A stretch of DNA of 64,000 nt from Pseudonocardia alni (GTDB lineage: Bacteria > Actinomycetota > Actinomycetes > Mycobacteriales > Pseudonocardiaceae). How positions within the stretch are numbered: the first letter of the stretch is position 1; each line of letters starts with the position of its first letter. The position numbers were made by a program, and so were the translations under genes. Shown here piece by piece: positions 54,731-63,507 of the stretch. The DNA lies in contig NZ_PHUJ01000003.1 in the NCBI RefSeq assembly GCF_002813375.1, positions 2,356,001 to 2,420,000 of the forward strand. The letters are read 5' to 3'. The notes beneath the pieces are model-generated. The model saw nothing but the letters and a program-made list of their open reading frames with translations. It was not told where the DNA came from and made no database searches.

Positions 54731-55912
54731 GTGAGCACGCCCGCCGCCCGCACGGCCCGCCGCGTCGAGCCCGACCGGTCGCCGCTGCTCGGGGTGCCCC
54801 GGCGGCTGGTGTCGCTGCTGTGGCTGCCGATCGTGCTGTTCCTGCTGTTCTGGTCGCCGGCCCAGCAGGTCTCGCCGACCTGGCTCTACGCCGGGCTCGT
54901 CCCGGCCGTCGCCGGGTGGGTGGTCTTCGCCCTCCACCGGAGCATGCCGCCGGTCGCGACGGTCCTGACCAGCGTCGCGCTCGCCGGGGGCGGGATCGCC
55001 CTGCTGGCCGGGTCCGACGGCTGGACCACCTCGGCGGCCTTCCCGATGATGGCGGTGTTCGTGGCCGCACTGCGGCTGCCGTACCGGACCGCGCTGTTCG
55101 TCGACGTGCCGGTCATCGCGGCCACCACGATCGTCGTCGGGCCCTACACCTCGGTGTGGGACGCGCTGCTGGTGGTCGCCGCGCTGACCGCGATGGTGCT
55201 GTTCGGGATCGGCCGCCGCGACTCCGCCCGCCGGCTCGAGGAGCACGAGCAGACACTCGTCGCCGACGCCAGGGCCCGCGAGGAGCACGCCCGCGCCGAG
55301 GCCATCGCCGACCGCGCCCGGGTCGCCCGCGACGTGCACGACGTGCTGGCCCACTCGCTGTCCGCGCTGGCCGTCCAGCTCCAGGGCGCCCGGCTGATGG
55401 CACTGCGCGACGGGGCCGCGCCGGACACGATCTCCCAGATCGAGCGGGCCCAGCGGCTCGCCTCCGACGGGATCACCGAGGCCCGCCGCGCCGTGCGGGC
55501 GCTGCGCGAGGGACCGGCGCCGGTCGACGTCGCCGAGGAGCTGCGCGAGCTCGGCCGGGCGCACCCGGACGCGACCGTCGAGGTCGCCGACGGGCTGCGC
55601 CTCGGCGCGCGGGAGGGCGAGACCGTGCTGCGCACCGCGCAGGAGGCACTGTCCAACGCCCGCAAGCACGCCCCCGGCGCCCCCGTGACGGTGCACCTGC
55701 GCCGCGACGGCGACGGCGCCGAGCTGGAGGTCGTCGACATCGCCGGGACACCTCCGCCGCCCGGCGACGGCGAGGGCTCCGGCCTGGCCGGGATGGCCGA
55801 GCGGGCGGCTCTCGTCGGCGCCGAGCTGCAGACCGGCCCCACCCCCGACGGCTGGCGGGTCCGGCTCCGGCTGCCCGCCCGCTCCCCGGACCGCGAGAGG
55901 ATCACGACGTGA
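54731..55912 (+). CDS. Sensor histidine kinase, NarL/DesK type
   Basis: A 393-residue kinase with about five membrane helices in the first 160 residues and a cytoplasmic HisKA_3 domain with His203 in RARVARDVHDVLAHSLSAL, then a HATPase region (LRTAQEALSNARKHAPGAPV, GSGLAGMAERAAL). The lack of a large outer domain suggests sensing in or at the membrane. GTG 54731 is used. Its stop overlaps the start of the response regulator. Confidence 0.92.
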   Translation: MSTPAARTARRVEPDRSPLLGVPRRLVSLLWLPIVLFLLFWSPAQQVSPTWLYAGLVPAVAGWVVFALHRSMPPVATVLTSVALAGGGIALLAGSDGWTTSAAFPMMAVFVAALRLPYRTALFVDVPVIAATTIVVGPYTSVWDALLVVAALTAMVLFGIGRRDSARRLEEHEQTLVADARAREEHARAEAIADRARVARDVHDVLAHSLSALAVQLQGARLMALRDGAAPDTISQIERAQRLASDGITEARRAVRALREGPAPVDVAEELRELGRAHPDATVEVADGLRLGAREGETVLRTAQEALSNARKHAPGAPVTVHLRRDGDGAELEVVDIAGTPPPPGDGEGSGLAGMAERAALVGAELQTGPTPDGWRVRLRLPARSPDRERITT

Positions 55913-56559
55913 GCGCCCTGCGGGTGGTCCTGGCCGACGACCAGCGGATCGTGCGCGACGGCCTCGCCACCGTCCTGGGCCTGCTCGACGGCATCGAGGT
56001 CGTCGGCACCGCGTCCGGCGGCGACGAGGCGGTCGCCCGGGTCGCCGAGCTGGCCCCGGACGTGCTGCTCACCGACCTGCGGATGCCCGCGGGCGACGGC
56101 GTCTCGGCGACCCGCCGGGTCCGCGACGGACATCCCGGCACCGCCGTCGTCGTGCTCACCACCTACGTCGACGACGACGCCGTGGTCGACGCGATCGCCG
56201 CGGGCGCCTCGGGCTGGCTGTCCAAGGACGCCGACGCCGAGGCCATCGGCCGGGCCCTGCGCTCGGCCGCCGACGGTGTGTCCACCGTGGACGCCGGCGT
56301 GCTGTCCCGGCTGGTCGCCGCCCGCGCGTCGACCGTCCCGGCGGCACCGGTCGACCCGCCGGACGGGCTGACCCCGCGCGAGGTCGAGGTGCTCGGCCTG
56401 ATCGCCGAGGGGCTGTCCAACACCGAGATCGCGCGACGGCTCGTGGTCGGCGAGGCGACGGTGAAGACCCACGTCAACCACCTGTTCGCCAAGACCGGGC
56501 TGCGCGACCGCGCCCAGGCCGTCGGCTACGCCTACCGCCACGGCCTGGCCGGCCGCTGA
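55909..56559 (+). CDS. Response regulator, NarL/FixJ type
   Basis: A 216-residue LuxR-type response regulator: receiver with LADD at 8-11, phosphoacceptor Asp56 (LLTDLRMPAGDG) and the Lys in GWLSKDADAE; C-terminal HTH with LTPREVEVLGLIAEGLSNTE and GEATVKTHVNHLFAKTGLRD. GTG 55909 overlaps the kinase stop (GTGA). The targets are unknown; the membrane protein gene upstream is a candidate. Confidence 0.93.
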   Translation: MSALRVVLADDQRIVRDGLATVLGLLDGIEVVGTASGGDEAVARVAELAPDVLLTDLRMPAGDGVSATRRVRDGHPGTAVVVLTTYVDDDAVVDAIAAGASGWLSKDADAEAIGRALRSAADGVSTVDAGVLSRLVAARASTVPAAPVDPPDGLTPREVEVLGLIAEGLSNTEIARRLVVGEATVKTHVNHLFAKTGLRDRAQAVGYAYRHGLAGR

Positions 56560-56741
56560 CGCCGTCCCCACGGCCCCACGGCGTCCGGCGAGCGCCGTGG
56601 CGACCCGTAGCGTCGCCCGGCACCCGCCGCGCGGGTCGCCGCACACCGTCACTGGTCGCCACGCACACCCGACTGCCGGTGCCGTGGACACGGCGGGGCG
56701 GGTCGGCGGTGACGAGGTGTCGGCGGCCGGGGCCCCGCGGC

Positions 56742-57218
56742 TCAGTCGGCGGCGGGGGGTTTCGGGCCGGGAGCGGGCGTGGGGGTGTGCCCGTGGCCGT
56801 GGCCGTGGCCGTGGCCGTGCTTGGCCGCCACGCCCGCGCCGGGCATGGGGGCGGTGCCGCCCAGCTGGATGTCACCGGCCCGCAGCGGGGCGTCGTGGTA
56901 CTTGCCCTCGTGCGCCAGGATCGGCCGCTGGTCCCCGGCGATCTCCGGGTACTTCTCCTCCAGCCTGCGTCGCTGGTCCCAGGTCCGGCGCATCGAGTCG
57001 ATGTACTCGGAGTTCCCGTTGTAGACCCCGCGCCAGGTCTGGGGCATCTCGTCCTTGGACAGGCCGGGGCTGGCCTGGCCGCCGAGCGCGAACCCGGCGG
57101 GGACCTTGGTCGTCGCGCCGTCCCCGCAGAGCGGGCAGGGCGGGGTGGCCGCGTCCGACATGGACGCGAGGTGCTCGAAGCGGGCTCCGCACCCGCAGCG
57201 GAAGACGTAGATCGGCAT
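56742..57218 (-). CDS. FmdB family zinc-ribbon protein with His-rich tail
   Basis: A 158-residue protein. The first 45 residues are the FmdB-type zinc ribbon: MPIYVFRCGCGARFEHLASM and CPLCGDG, with two Cys pairs. The middle is Arg/Glu-rich (MRRTWDQRRRLEEKYPEIAG), and the C-terminus has a repeated Gly-His run (KHGHGHGHGHGHTPTPAP), which could bind metal. ATG 57218 has GAAGG seven bases upstream. It follows the HOT gene by 56 bp on the same strand, so it is probably the last gene of the lactonase-HOT operon. FmdB is named from an amidase regulator; the function here is unknown. Confidence 0.82.
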   Translation of the reverse strand: MPIYVFRCGCGARFEHLASMSDAATPPCPLCGDGATTKVPAGFALGGQASPGLSKDEMPQTWRGVYNGNSEYIDSMRRTWDQRRRLEEKYPEIAGDQRPILAHEGKYHDAPLRAGDIQLGGTAPMPGAGVAAKHGHGHGHGHGHTPTPAPGPKPPAAD

Positions 57219-57274
57219 CGTGCCGCCTTCGATCGGGGCGGCCGGCGGCCCCGGAGGACCACCGGCCGCGACGG

Positions 57275-58570
57275 TCACCAGTTCTCGACGGACTTCGTGA
57301 GGATGTCGGCGATGTCGTCCTCGGTCGGGGTCCGCGGGCAGGTCGCGAGCAGCCGCTGCTGCTTCATCGTCCCGGGGACCAGGTCCGGCACGTCGGCCTC
57401 GGTGTAGCCGACGCCGCCGATGCCGTTCGGGATGCCGATGTCGCGCATCAGCCGGGTGAGGACCCCGGGCAGCTGCTCACGCGGGTCGTTCACCTTGTCC
57501 GCCCGCGGGTCCATCAGCTCCGCGGCCCGCAGGTGCCGCTCCGGCGCGGAGTCGAAGGAGAACCGGAACGCCTCGGGCGCGGTCAGCGACACCGACTCCC
57601 CGTGCGGCACCATCGCCTCGTCCTGCGGGTAGCCCTGCGGCCGGTAGTCCTTGACCATGCCCGCGATCGGGTAGGCGTTGGCGTGCGGGATGTGCACACC
57701 GGAGTTGCCGAACCCCATGCCCGCGAAGGTCGCGGCCATCATCATGTCCGAGCGGGCCTCGACGTCCTCGGCGCCGCGCTCGACGGCGGCCCGGAACGAC
57801 TTCGCGAGCAGCGACATCGCCTTCTCGCACCACAGGTCCGAGACCGGGTTCGAGCCGCAGTAGGTGACCCGCTCCTCGGGCTTCTTGCGGTCGAAGGTGG
57901 TGTAGTACCGCGCCGTGTAGCTCTCCACCGCGTGGCAGGTGATGTCCATCCCGGCCGCCGCGGTGACCTGCGGCGGCAGCGTCATCGTCAGCAGCGGGTC
58001 GATGACGGCCAGGGTCGGGCGCAGCCGCCAGTGGCTGATCCCGGTCTTGACCTTCATCGACAGGATGTCCAGCACACACATCGCGGTGGACTCCGAGCCG
58101 GTGCCCGCCGTCGTCGGGACGGCGATCAGCGGCTTGAGCTGCCCGGGCGGCACCTTCGCGCCGCCGATCGGCTTGTTGATGTAGTCCATCAGCTCGCCGG
58201 GGTGGCTGGTGAGCAGGTTGATCGCCTTGGCGGTGTCGATCGCCGACCCGCCCCCGACGGCGACGAAGCCGTCCCACGGACCCTGCGCGCGGGCGTACTC
58301 GGTCGCCTTGTTCATCGAGTCGTCGGTCGGCTCGACGTGCACGCCGTCGAAGATCTCGGACTCGATGCCGTAGCGGGACAGGTTGTCGGCGAGGCGCTGC
58401 GGCGCGCCGAGCGCGTTCACGCCCGGGTCGGTCACGATCAGGACCCGGGACACGTCGTAGGCCGACAGCTCGAAGCCGACCTCGTCGATCGCGCCCGCGC
58501 CGAACTTCAGCGGCGGCGCACCCCAGGTGAAGATCGTCTCCTCGGTGTACTCGGGAACCTCGAACGTCAT
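57275..58570 (-). CDS. Hydroxyacid-oxoacid transhydrogenase (iron-ADH family)
   Basis: A 431-residue iron-type alcohol dehydrogenase closest to ADHFE1/HOT enzymes, which oxidise 4-hydroxybutyrate to succinic semialdehyde while reducing 2-oxoglutarate. HOT-like stretches are VHVEPTDDSMNKATEYA, GFVAVGGGSAIDTAKAINLL, LIAVPTTAGTGSESTAMCVL and ATFAGMGFGNSGVHIPHANA. Likely metal ligands are Asp209, His213, His296 and His323. It is not like NDMA-dependent methanol dehydrogenases. ATG 58570 overlaps the lactonase stop (TGATG), giving tight coupling. A plain 4-hydroxybutyrate dehydrogenase (AttL/BlcB-like) is the main alternative. Confidence 0.86.
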   Translation of the reverse strand: MTFEVPEYTEETIFTWGAPPLKFGAGAIDEVGFELSAYDVSRVLIVTDPGVNALGAPQRLADNLSRYGIESEIFDGVHVEPTDDSMNKATEYARAQGPWDGFVAVGGGSAIDTAKAINLLTSHPGELMDYINKPIGGAKVPPGQLKPLIAVPTTAGTGSESTAMCVLDILSMKVKTGISHWRLRPTLAVIDPLLTMTLPPQVTAAAGMDITCHAVESYTARYYTTFDRKKPEERVTYCGSNPVSDLWCEKAMSLLAKSFRAAVERGAEDVEARSDMMMAATFAGMGFGNSGVHIPHANAYPIAGMVKDYRPQGYPQDEAMVPHGESVSLTAPEAFRFSFDSAPERHLRAAELMDPRADKVNDPREQLPGVLTRLMRDIGIPNGIGGVGYTEADVPDLVPGTMKQQRLLATCPRTPTEDDIADILTKSVENW

Positions 58571-59382
58571 CAGGTGTACGACCCCTCCGGTGCCTTGCGC
58601 AGCTGGTGGATCTGCTCGGCGTCGTGGCCGAACACCATCTGCGCGTTCGTCTGCTCCTGGATGCCGCGCAGCTTCTCCACCGAGGAGAACCAGTCCTCCA
58701 GGTTGTTGACGATCGCGGCCGGCGCGGCGGGCGGGCCGTAGCTCGCTCCCATGTAGACCGCGTCCGAGGTGAAGATCATCGTCCCGGTGTCGGGGAGGTC
58801 GACGCGCATCGACATGCAGCCGGGGGTGTGCCCCGGGGTCTGGATCATGCTGACGCCGGGGAGCAGCTCGACGTCGCCGGAGACGATCTCCCAGTCGATG
58901 CCCTCGTAGTCGGCCTTGAGGTGGGCGCCGTTGAACGGGCCCTCGAAGCCGAGCGCGAACTCCTTCTCCTTGTCCGAGCAGATCATCTTCGCGTTGGTGT
59001 TCTTGAACATCTGGGCGTTGCCCGCGTGGTCGAAGTGCAGGTGCGAGAGGACGACGTAGTCGATCTCGTCGAGCCCGACGCCCATCTTGTGCAGCTGCTT
59101 GTCCAGGTACTCGTCGTCGGCGACCTGGTCGTAGGGGAAGAACTCCTGCAGACCGGTCGGCGCCCAGCGCGTCTCCCAGTCCGACGGACAGCTGGTGTCC
59201 CACAGCAGCTTGCCCTCGTCGGTCTCGACGAGGACGCAGTGCGTGGGCACCTCCACCCAGTCGATCGGGGCGTCCTTCTCGGACCGTGGCTTGATGCTGA
59301 CACCGGGCTTGAGGAGCAGGAACGGGAGATTGGCGTGCATCGCCCCGCAGGGGATGACGCTGAGCTTGTTCGCCGTGGCCAT
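58570..59382 (-). CDS. Metallo-beta-lactamase-fold lactonase (AttM/BlcC/AiiA-like)
   Basis: A 270-residue zinc hydrolase. The HxHxDH motif is YVVLSHLHFDHAGNAQMF (His114, His116, Asp118, His119), with PGHTPGCMSM and the bridging Asp in FTSDAVYMGA. This matches N-acyl homoserine lactonases and gamma-butyrolactonases of the AttM/AiiA group. Context with a HOT gene favours opening of gamma-butyrolactone to 4-hydroxybutyrate. ATG 59382 has AAGGGA six bases upstream and is the first gene of the operon lactonase-HOT-FmdB. No signal peptide is present, so it acts in the cytosol. Confidence 0.87.
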   Translation of the reverse strand: MATANKLSVIPCGAMHANLPFLLLKPGVSIKPRSEKDAPIDWVEVPTHCVLVETDEGKLLWDTSCPSDWETRWAPTGLQEFFPYDQVADDEYLDKQLHKMGVGLDEIDYVVLSHLHFDHAGNAQMFKNTNAKMICSDKEKEFALGFEGPFNGAHLKADYEGIDWEIVSGDVELLPGVSMIQTPGHTPGCMSMRVDLPDTGTMIFTSDAVYMGASYGPPAAPAAIVNNLEDWFSSVEKLRGIQEQTNAQMVFGHDAEQIHQLRKAPEGSYT

Positions 59383-59519
59383 GAGGGATCCCTTCGTCGC
59401 TGGAGGGTTCTGGCAGTTCGTCGCCGGGCCAGTCTCGGGAAGCCCGGGGCAGGCGTCCATGGTCGTATGCGCCTGTCTTGGTCGCAGGACATGGCGCGGA
59501 CAGACATAGGGTCGGGCGC

Positions 59520-61331
59520 ATGAAGCCGGCTCCGCCGTTCCCCGAGCCCAGCCAGGACGCGATCCTCCAGGCCGTCGGGCAGACAGCGCTGGACCTCGCG
59601 GACGTCGGCGACCGCGACGTCATGCTCGGCGCCGTACTGCGCCGCACCCGGGCGCTGCTCGGCGCGGACATGGCCTACTTCAGCCTCAACGACCTGCACT
59701 CCGGTACGACCTACATCGAGCTGACCGACGGCGTCCGCACACCGGAGTACCGCGCGATCCGGATGCCGTTCGGCACCGGTGTGCTGGGGCGGGCGGCGGC
59801 CGGCGCGGGCACGGTCGCCACCGCGGACTACCTGGCCGACCGGGCGCTCAACCACCTGTCGGGGATCGACACGATCGTGCGCGGCGAGGGTGTGCGGGCC
59901 ATCGCCGGCGCCCCGATGCGCCTGGGCGGGCGGGTCGTGGGAGCGCTGCTCGTGGCCCACCGCGGACCCCGCACCCTCGGCCCGGCCGCCCGGACCGCGC
60001 TGGAGCACATGGCCGTGCAAGCCGCCGTCGCGCTGGAGCAGACCCGGCGCGGCGAGGAGATCCGGCGCCTGCGCACCACCCGCGACGACGGTTCCGACCC
60101 CGGCGCCCGGCTGCGCCTGGAACACCTCCTGCACCTCGACGAACGCCTCATGGGGGCGATGGCCGGCTCCACCGCCGAGGCGGCCGGGGTGTTCGCCGTG
60201 CTCGCCGAGTCCGTCGGGCACCCGCTCTCGCTGCACGACCCGTCCGGGGCGCTGCGCACGGGACGACGGCTGCTCACCCCCGAGGAGCTGGCCGGGTGGC
60301 GGTTGCGGTCGGCGGTCCGCACCTCCCAGCAGGCCGGTGGGGTCGCGATCGCGCACCTGCCCGGCGGCGGGACCTACGCGCTGCTCGCGATCACCACAGC
60401 GGGAGAGCACCTGGCGACCCTGGTCATGGAGGGCGCCGACGACGACGCCGTCGCCCGGCTGGCGCACGCCTCGGCGTTCATGACGGTCGCACTGCTCGTC
60501 GAGCGGGCGCTGGCCCAGGCCGACGAGACCGCCCAGACCACCCTGGTCGAGGAGCTCGTCGACAGCCGGGTCCCGCCGCGGCCGACGCTGGGGACCCGGC
60601 TCGCGCAGTACGGCCTCTCCCCCGACGCCCCGGCCACGGTGCTGGTCGTCGACGTCGACCCGGCCGGTGCGGTGACCGCGGCGCGGGCGGTCCGGGGGCT
60701 CGACGGGGCGGGCCGCTGGCTGGTGTCGGTGCACGACGGTCACGTGTGCGTGATCGCCGCCGGGACGACCGGCCCCGGCCCCGCGGGGACCGGCGCGGCA
60801 CCGCTCGTCGCCGAGGGGCTCGCCGCGGCCGGGACGCCGTCGCTCGTCGGCGCCGCGCACAGCCCCTCGGGCGGGCCGTCGGACCTGCGCCGCGCGCACA
60901 CCGAGGCCGCCGACGTCGCCGCGGCGGCCCGTGCCCTGGGCCGCACCACCGGGCACGCGGACTTCGCCTCGCTCGGCGCGGTCGGCGCGGTGATCCGGGA
61001 CCGGACCGGCACCACGTCGCGGGAGATCGTCGGGCGCCACCTCGGCCCGGTCCTCGACTACGACCGGCGCCGGCGTACCCGGCTGGCCGAGACGCTGTGG
61101 CACTGGTTCGCCGCGGGCGAGCTGCTCGCCCCGGCCGCCGACGCGTTGTCGGTGCACCCGAACACCGTGCGCCAGCGCCTCGAACGCGTCGACGACCTGC
61201 TCGGACCGGACTGGCGCACCCCCGAGGGCCGCTTCCACCTGCACCTGGCGCTGCGCCTGCACCGCGTCGCCGGGCCGGACCGGACCACCGACCCGGTGGC
61301 GGACCACGGCTCCGCGGTGGCGGGCCGGTAG
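59520..61331 (+). CDS. GAF-PucR-type transcriptional regulator
   Basis: A 603-residue regulator: an N-terminal GAF domain (about residues 25-165; FSLNDLHSGTTYIELTDGVR, RAIAGAPMRLGGRVVGALLV), a middle region, and a C-terminal PucR HTH_30 (LAETLWHWFAAGELLAPAAD, ALSVHPNTVRQRLERVDDLL). ATG 59520 has TAGGGT (59507-59512) seven bases upstream, leaderless. It is divergent from the lactonase operon, 137 bp away, and is the likely regulator; the GAF domain may sense a small molecule such as 4-hydroxybutyrate. PucR regulators are often activators. Confidence 0.88.
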   Translation: MKPAPPFPEPSQDAILQAVGQTALDLADVGDRDVMLGAVLRRTRALLGADMAYFSLNDLHSGTTYIELTDGVRTPEYRAIRMPFGTGVLGRAAAGAGTVATADYLADRALNHLSGIDTIVRGEGVRAIAGAPMRLGGRVVGALLVAHRGPRTLGPAARTALEHMAVQAAVALEQTRRGEEIRRLRTTRDDGSDPGARLRLEHLLHLDERLMGAMAGSTAEAAGVFAVLAESVGHPLSLHDPSGALRTGRRLLTPEELAGWRLRSAVRTSQQAGGVAIAHLPGGGTYALLAITTAGEHLATLVMEGADDDAVARLAHASAFMTVALLVERALAQADETAQTTLVEELVDSRVPPRPTLGTRLAQYGLSPDAPATVLVVDVDPAGAVTAARAVRGLDGAGRWLVSVHDGHVCVIAAGTTGPGPAGTGAAPLVAEGLAAAGTPSLVGAAHSPSGGPSDLRRAHTEAADVAAAARALGRTTGHADFASLGAVGAVIRDRTGTTSREIVGRHLGPVLDYDRRRRTRLAETLWHWFAAGELLAPAADALSVHPNTVRQRLERVDDLLGPDWRTPEGRFHLHLALRLHRVAGPDRTTDPVADHGSAVAGR

Positions 61332-61342
61332 CGTCCGACGTC

Positions 61343-61960
61343 GTGCGCCTGGTTCTCGCCTCCGCCTCCCCCGCCCGCCTGTCGGTCCTGCGCGCCGCCG
61401 GGGCCGACCCCGCCGTGGAGGTCTCCGACGTCGACGAGGACGCCCTGCTCGCCGCGCACCCCGACGCCGACCCCGCGCGCAAGGTGACGCTGCTGGCCGC
61501 GGCCAAGGCCGCCGCCGTCGCCGACCGACTGACCGGTGACGGCGTGGTCGTGGGCTGCGACTCCATGCTGCTCGTCGACGGTGAGCTGGTCGGCAAACCG
61601 CACGACGCGGAGACCGCGCGGCGCCGCTGGAAGGCCATGGCCGGGCGCACCGGCGAGCTGCTGACCGGGCACGCCGTCCTGCGCCTGGCCGGCGGAGCGG
61701 TCGTGCAGGAGGCCGAGGGGCACGCCGGGACCGGGGTGCGCTTCGCCGAGCCGACCGACGCCGAGCTGGACGCCTACCTCGCCACCGGCGAGCCGCTGGA
61801 GGTCGCGGGCGCGTTCACCCTGGACGGGCTGGGCGGCTGGTTCGTCGAGGGTATCGACGGCGACCCGTCCAACGTGATCGGGATCAGCCTGCCGCTGCTG
61901 CGCCGCCTGCTGGGCGCGGTCGGGGTGTCGGTGGTCGATCTGTGGACGCCACGGTCCTGA
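61343..61960 (+). CDS. maf: Maf-type nucleoside triphosphate pyrophosphatase
   Basis: A 205-residue house-cleaning enzyme acting on non-canonical or pyrimidine NTPs. Motifs are [53 protein letters not shown] and [18 protein letters not shown], the last resembling the family's final loop. GTG 61343 has TAGCGT (61329-61334) eight bases upstream. It corresponds to Rv3282; sseA follows 40 bp later with its own promoter box. Confidence 0.93.
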   Translation: MRLVLASASPARLSVLRAAGADPAVEVSDVDEDALLAAHPDADPARKVTLLAAAKAAAVADRLTGDGVVVGCDSMLLVDGELVGKPHDAETARRRWKAMAGRTGELLTGHAVLRLAGGAVVQEAEGHAGTGVRFAEPTDAELDAYLATGEPLEVAGAFTLDGLGGWFVEGIDGDPSNVIGISLPLLRRLLGAVGVSVVDLWTPRS

Positions 61961-62000
61961 CCGCCGTGTGGGTGTCGGGGCACGCGGTTACCCTGCGGCC

Positions 62001-62891
62001 ATGACTGTCGGACACGACCCCGACCCGAAGCTCGCCGAATACGCGCACCCCGAGCGCCTGGTCACCACCGCCTGGCTGGCGGAGCACCTGAAGGACCCCG
62101 GTCTGGTGGTCGTGGAGTCGGACGAGGACGTCCTGCTCTACGACACCGGGCACATCCCCGGCGCGGTGAAGGTCGACTGGCACACCGAGCTCAACGACCC
62201 GGTCACCCGTGACTACGTCGACGGCACCCGCTTCGCCGAGATCATGTCCGAGCGTGGCATCGGCCGGGACACCACGATCGTCGTCTACGGGGACCGGAAC
62301 AACTGGTGGGCCGCCTACGCGCTGTGGGTGTTCTCCCTGTTCGGCCACACCGACGTGCGGCTGCTCGACGGCGGCCGGTCCAAGTGGGTCGCCGAGGGCC
62401 GCGAGATGGTCACCGACGCGCCCGCCCCGGCCCGGGCCGACTACCCGGTCGTCGAGCGCGACGACTCCGGCATCCGTGCCTTCAAGGACGACGTCCTCGC
62501 CCACCTGGGCAGGCCACTGGTCGACGTGCGGTCCCCGCAGGAGTACACCGGCGAGAAGCTGCACATGCCCGACTACCCGCAGGAGGGCGCGGTCCGCGGC
62601 GGGCACATCCCGGGCGCCGCGAGCGTCCCGTGGGCCCGCGCCGCCGCCGAGGACGGGTCCTTCAGGAGCCGTGCCGAGCTGTCCGCGATCTACGAGCAGG
62701 AGCAGGGGCTGTCGGCCTCGGACGACGTCGTCGCCTACTGCCGGATCGGTGAGCGTTCCAGCCACACCTGGTTCGTGCTGACGTACCTGCTGGGCTTCGA
62801 CCGGGTCCGCAACTACGACGGCAGCTGGACCGAGTGGGGCAACGCCGTGCGCGTGCCGATCGTGCAGGGCGAGGAGCGCGGGTCCGCGTGA
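62001..62891 (+). CDS. sseA: Thiosulfate sulfurtransferase SseA
   Basis: A 296-residue two-domain rhodanese. Domain 1 (about residues 20-150) includes [19 protein letters not shown]; domain 2 (about 165-285) has the active Cys in [18 protein letters not shown], with [12 protein letters not shown]. It transfers sulfur, probably from thiosulfate or 3-mercaptopyruvate, to cyanide or a thiol. ATG 62001 has TACCCT (61989-61994) six bases upstream. Its stop overlaps the SufE-like gene start, so the two likely work together in sulfur handling. Confidence 0.94.
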   Translation: MTVGHDPDPKLAEYAHPERLVTTAWLAEHLKDPGLVVVESDEDVLLYDTGHIPGAVKVDWHTELNDPVTRDYVDGTRFAEIMSERGIGRDTTIVVYGDRNNWWAAYALWVFSLFGHTDVRLLDGGRSKWVAEGREMVTDAPAPARADYPVVERDDSGIRAFKDDVLAHLGRPLVDVRSPQEYTGEKLHMPDYPQEGAVRGGHIPGAASVPWARAAAEDGSFRSRAELSAIYEQEQGLSASDDVVAYCRIGERSSHTWFVLTYLLGFDRVRNYDGSWTEWGNAVRVPIVQGEERGSA

Positions 62892-63340
62892 GCTCCACCG
62901 ATCCGGGCACCCTGCCCCCCGATCTCGCCGAGCTGGTCGACGACTTCGCCGCGGTCGGCCCGAAGGACCGTCTCCAGCTGCTGCTGGAGCTGTCCCAGGA
63001 GCTGCCGGACCTGCCCGAGCGCTACGCCGAGACCGCGGACACGATGGAGCAGGTCCACGAGTGCCAGTCGCCGCTGTTCCTCGCCGTCGAGGTGGAGGAC
63101 GGCGGTGAGCGGCCGGTGCACCTGTTCTTCTCCGCGCCGAAGGAGGCGCCGACCACCCGCGGGTTCGCCTCGATCATGGTGACCGGGCTGGACGGGCAGC
63201 CCGCCGCGACGGTGCTGGCCGTGCCGGACGACTTCTACACCGACCTCGGCCTCGCCGAGGCCGTCAGCCCGCTACGGCTGCGCGGCATCGCGGCGATGCT
63301 GGCGCGCATCAAGAACCAGGTGCGGGCCGCGACCGCCTGA
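62888..63340 (+). CDS. SufE-like sulfur-acceptor protein (Rv3284-like)
   Basis: A 150-residue SufE-family protein. The sulfur-accepting Cys is in [20 protein letters not shown]; the family core [20 protein letters not shown] precedes it and [13 protein letters not shown] follows. It may take persulfide from a desulfurase or from SseA and pass it on. GTG 62888 overlaps the sseA stop (GTGA). It equals Rv3284 next to sseA in M. tuberculosis. No SUF assembly genes are in the window. Confidence 0.9.
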   Translation: MSSTDPGTLPPDLAELVDDFAAVGPKDRLQLLLELSQELPDLPERYAETADTMEQVHECQSPLFLAVEVEDGGERPVHLFFSAPKEAPTTRGFASIMVTGLDGQPAATVLAVPDDFYTDLGLAEAVSPLRLRGIAAMLARIKNQVRAATA

Positions 63341-63360
63341 GCCCCGCACACTCACTCCCG

Positions 63361-63397
63361 CGACAGCCGGGGTCACCGTCGGTGATCCCGGCTGTCG
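63361..63397 (+). terminator. 17-bp hairpin after the sufE-like gene
   Basis: Arms at 63361-63377 and 63381-63397 pair over 17 bp with one G-T wobble and a 3-base loop, 20 bp after the stop codon. It probably terminates the maf/sseA/sufE-like transcripts. No T-run follows. Just downstream, CTTCG-AACGA-CGAAG (63466-63480) is a further small dyad before the next gene. Confidence 0.7.
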
Positions 63398-63507
63398 TCG
63401 TCCGCGCTCCTTCCTCAAGTCCACCTCAAATCGGTCACCCGGTCGGGGTGAGCGGGCGCACACTGCTTCGAACGACGAAGTGTCGCTCACCGCAGGGGGT
63501 GGTGGAG

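Noticed and set aside
57275-58570. NDMA-dependent methanol dehydrogenase
   Set aside because: The order of motifs and stretches such as VEPTDDS and FGNSGVHIPHANAYPIAG fit HOT enzymes instead.
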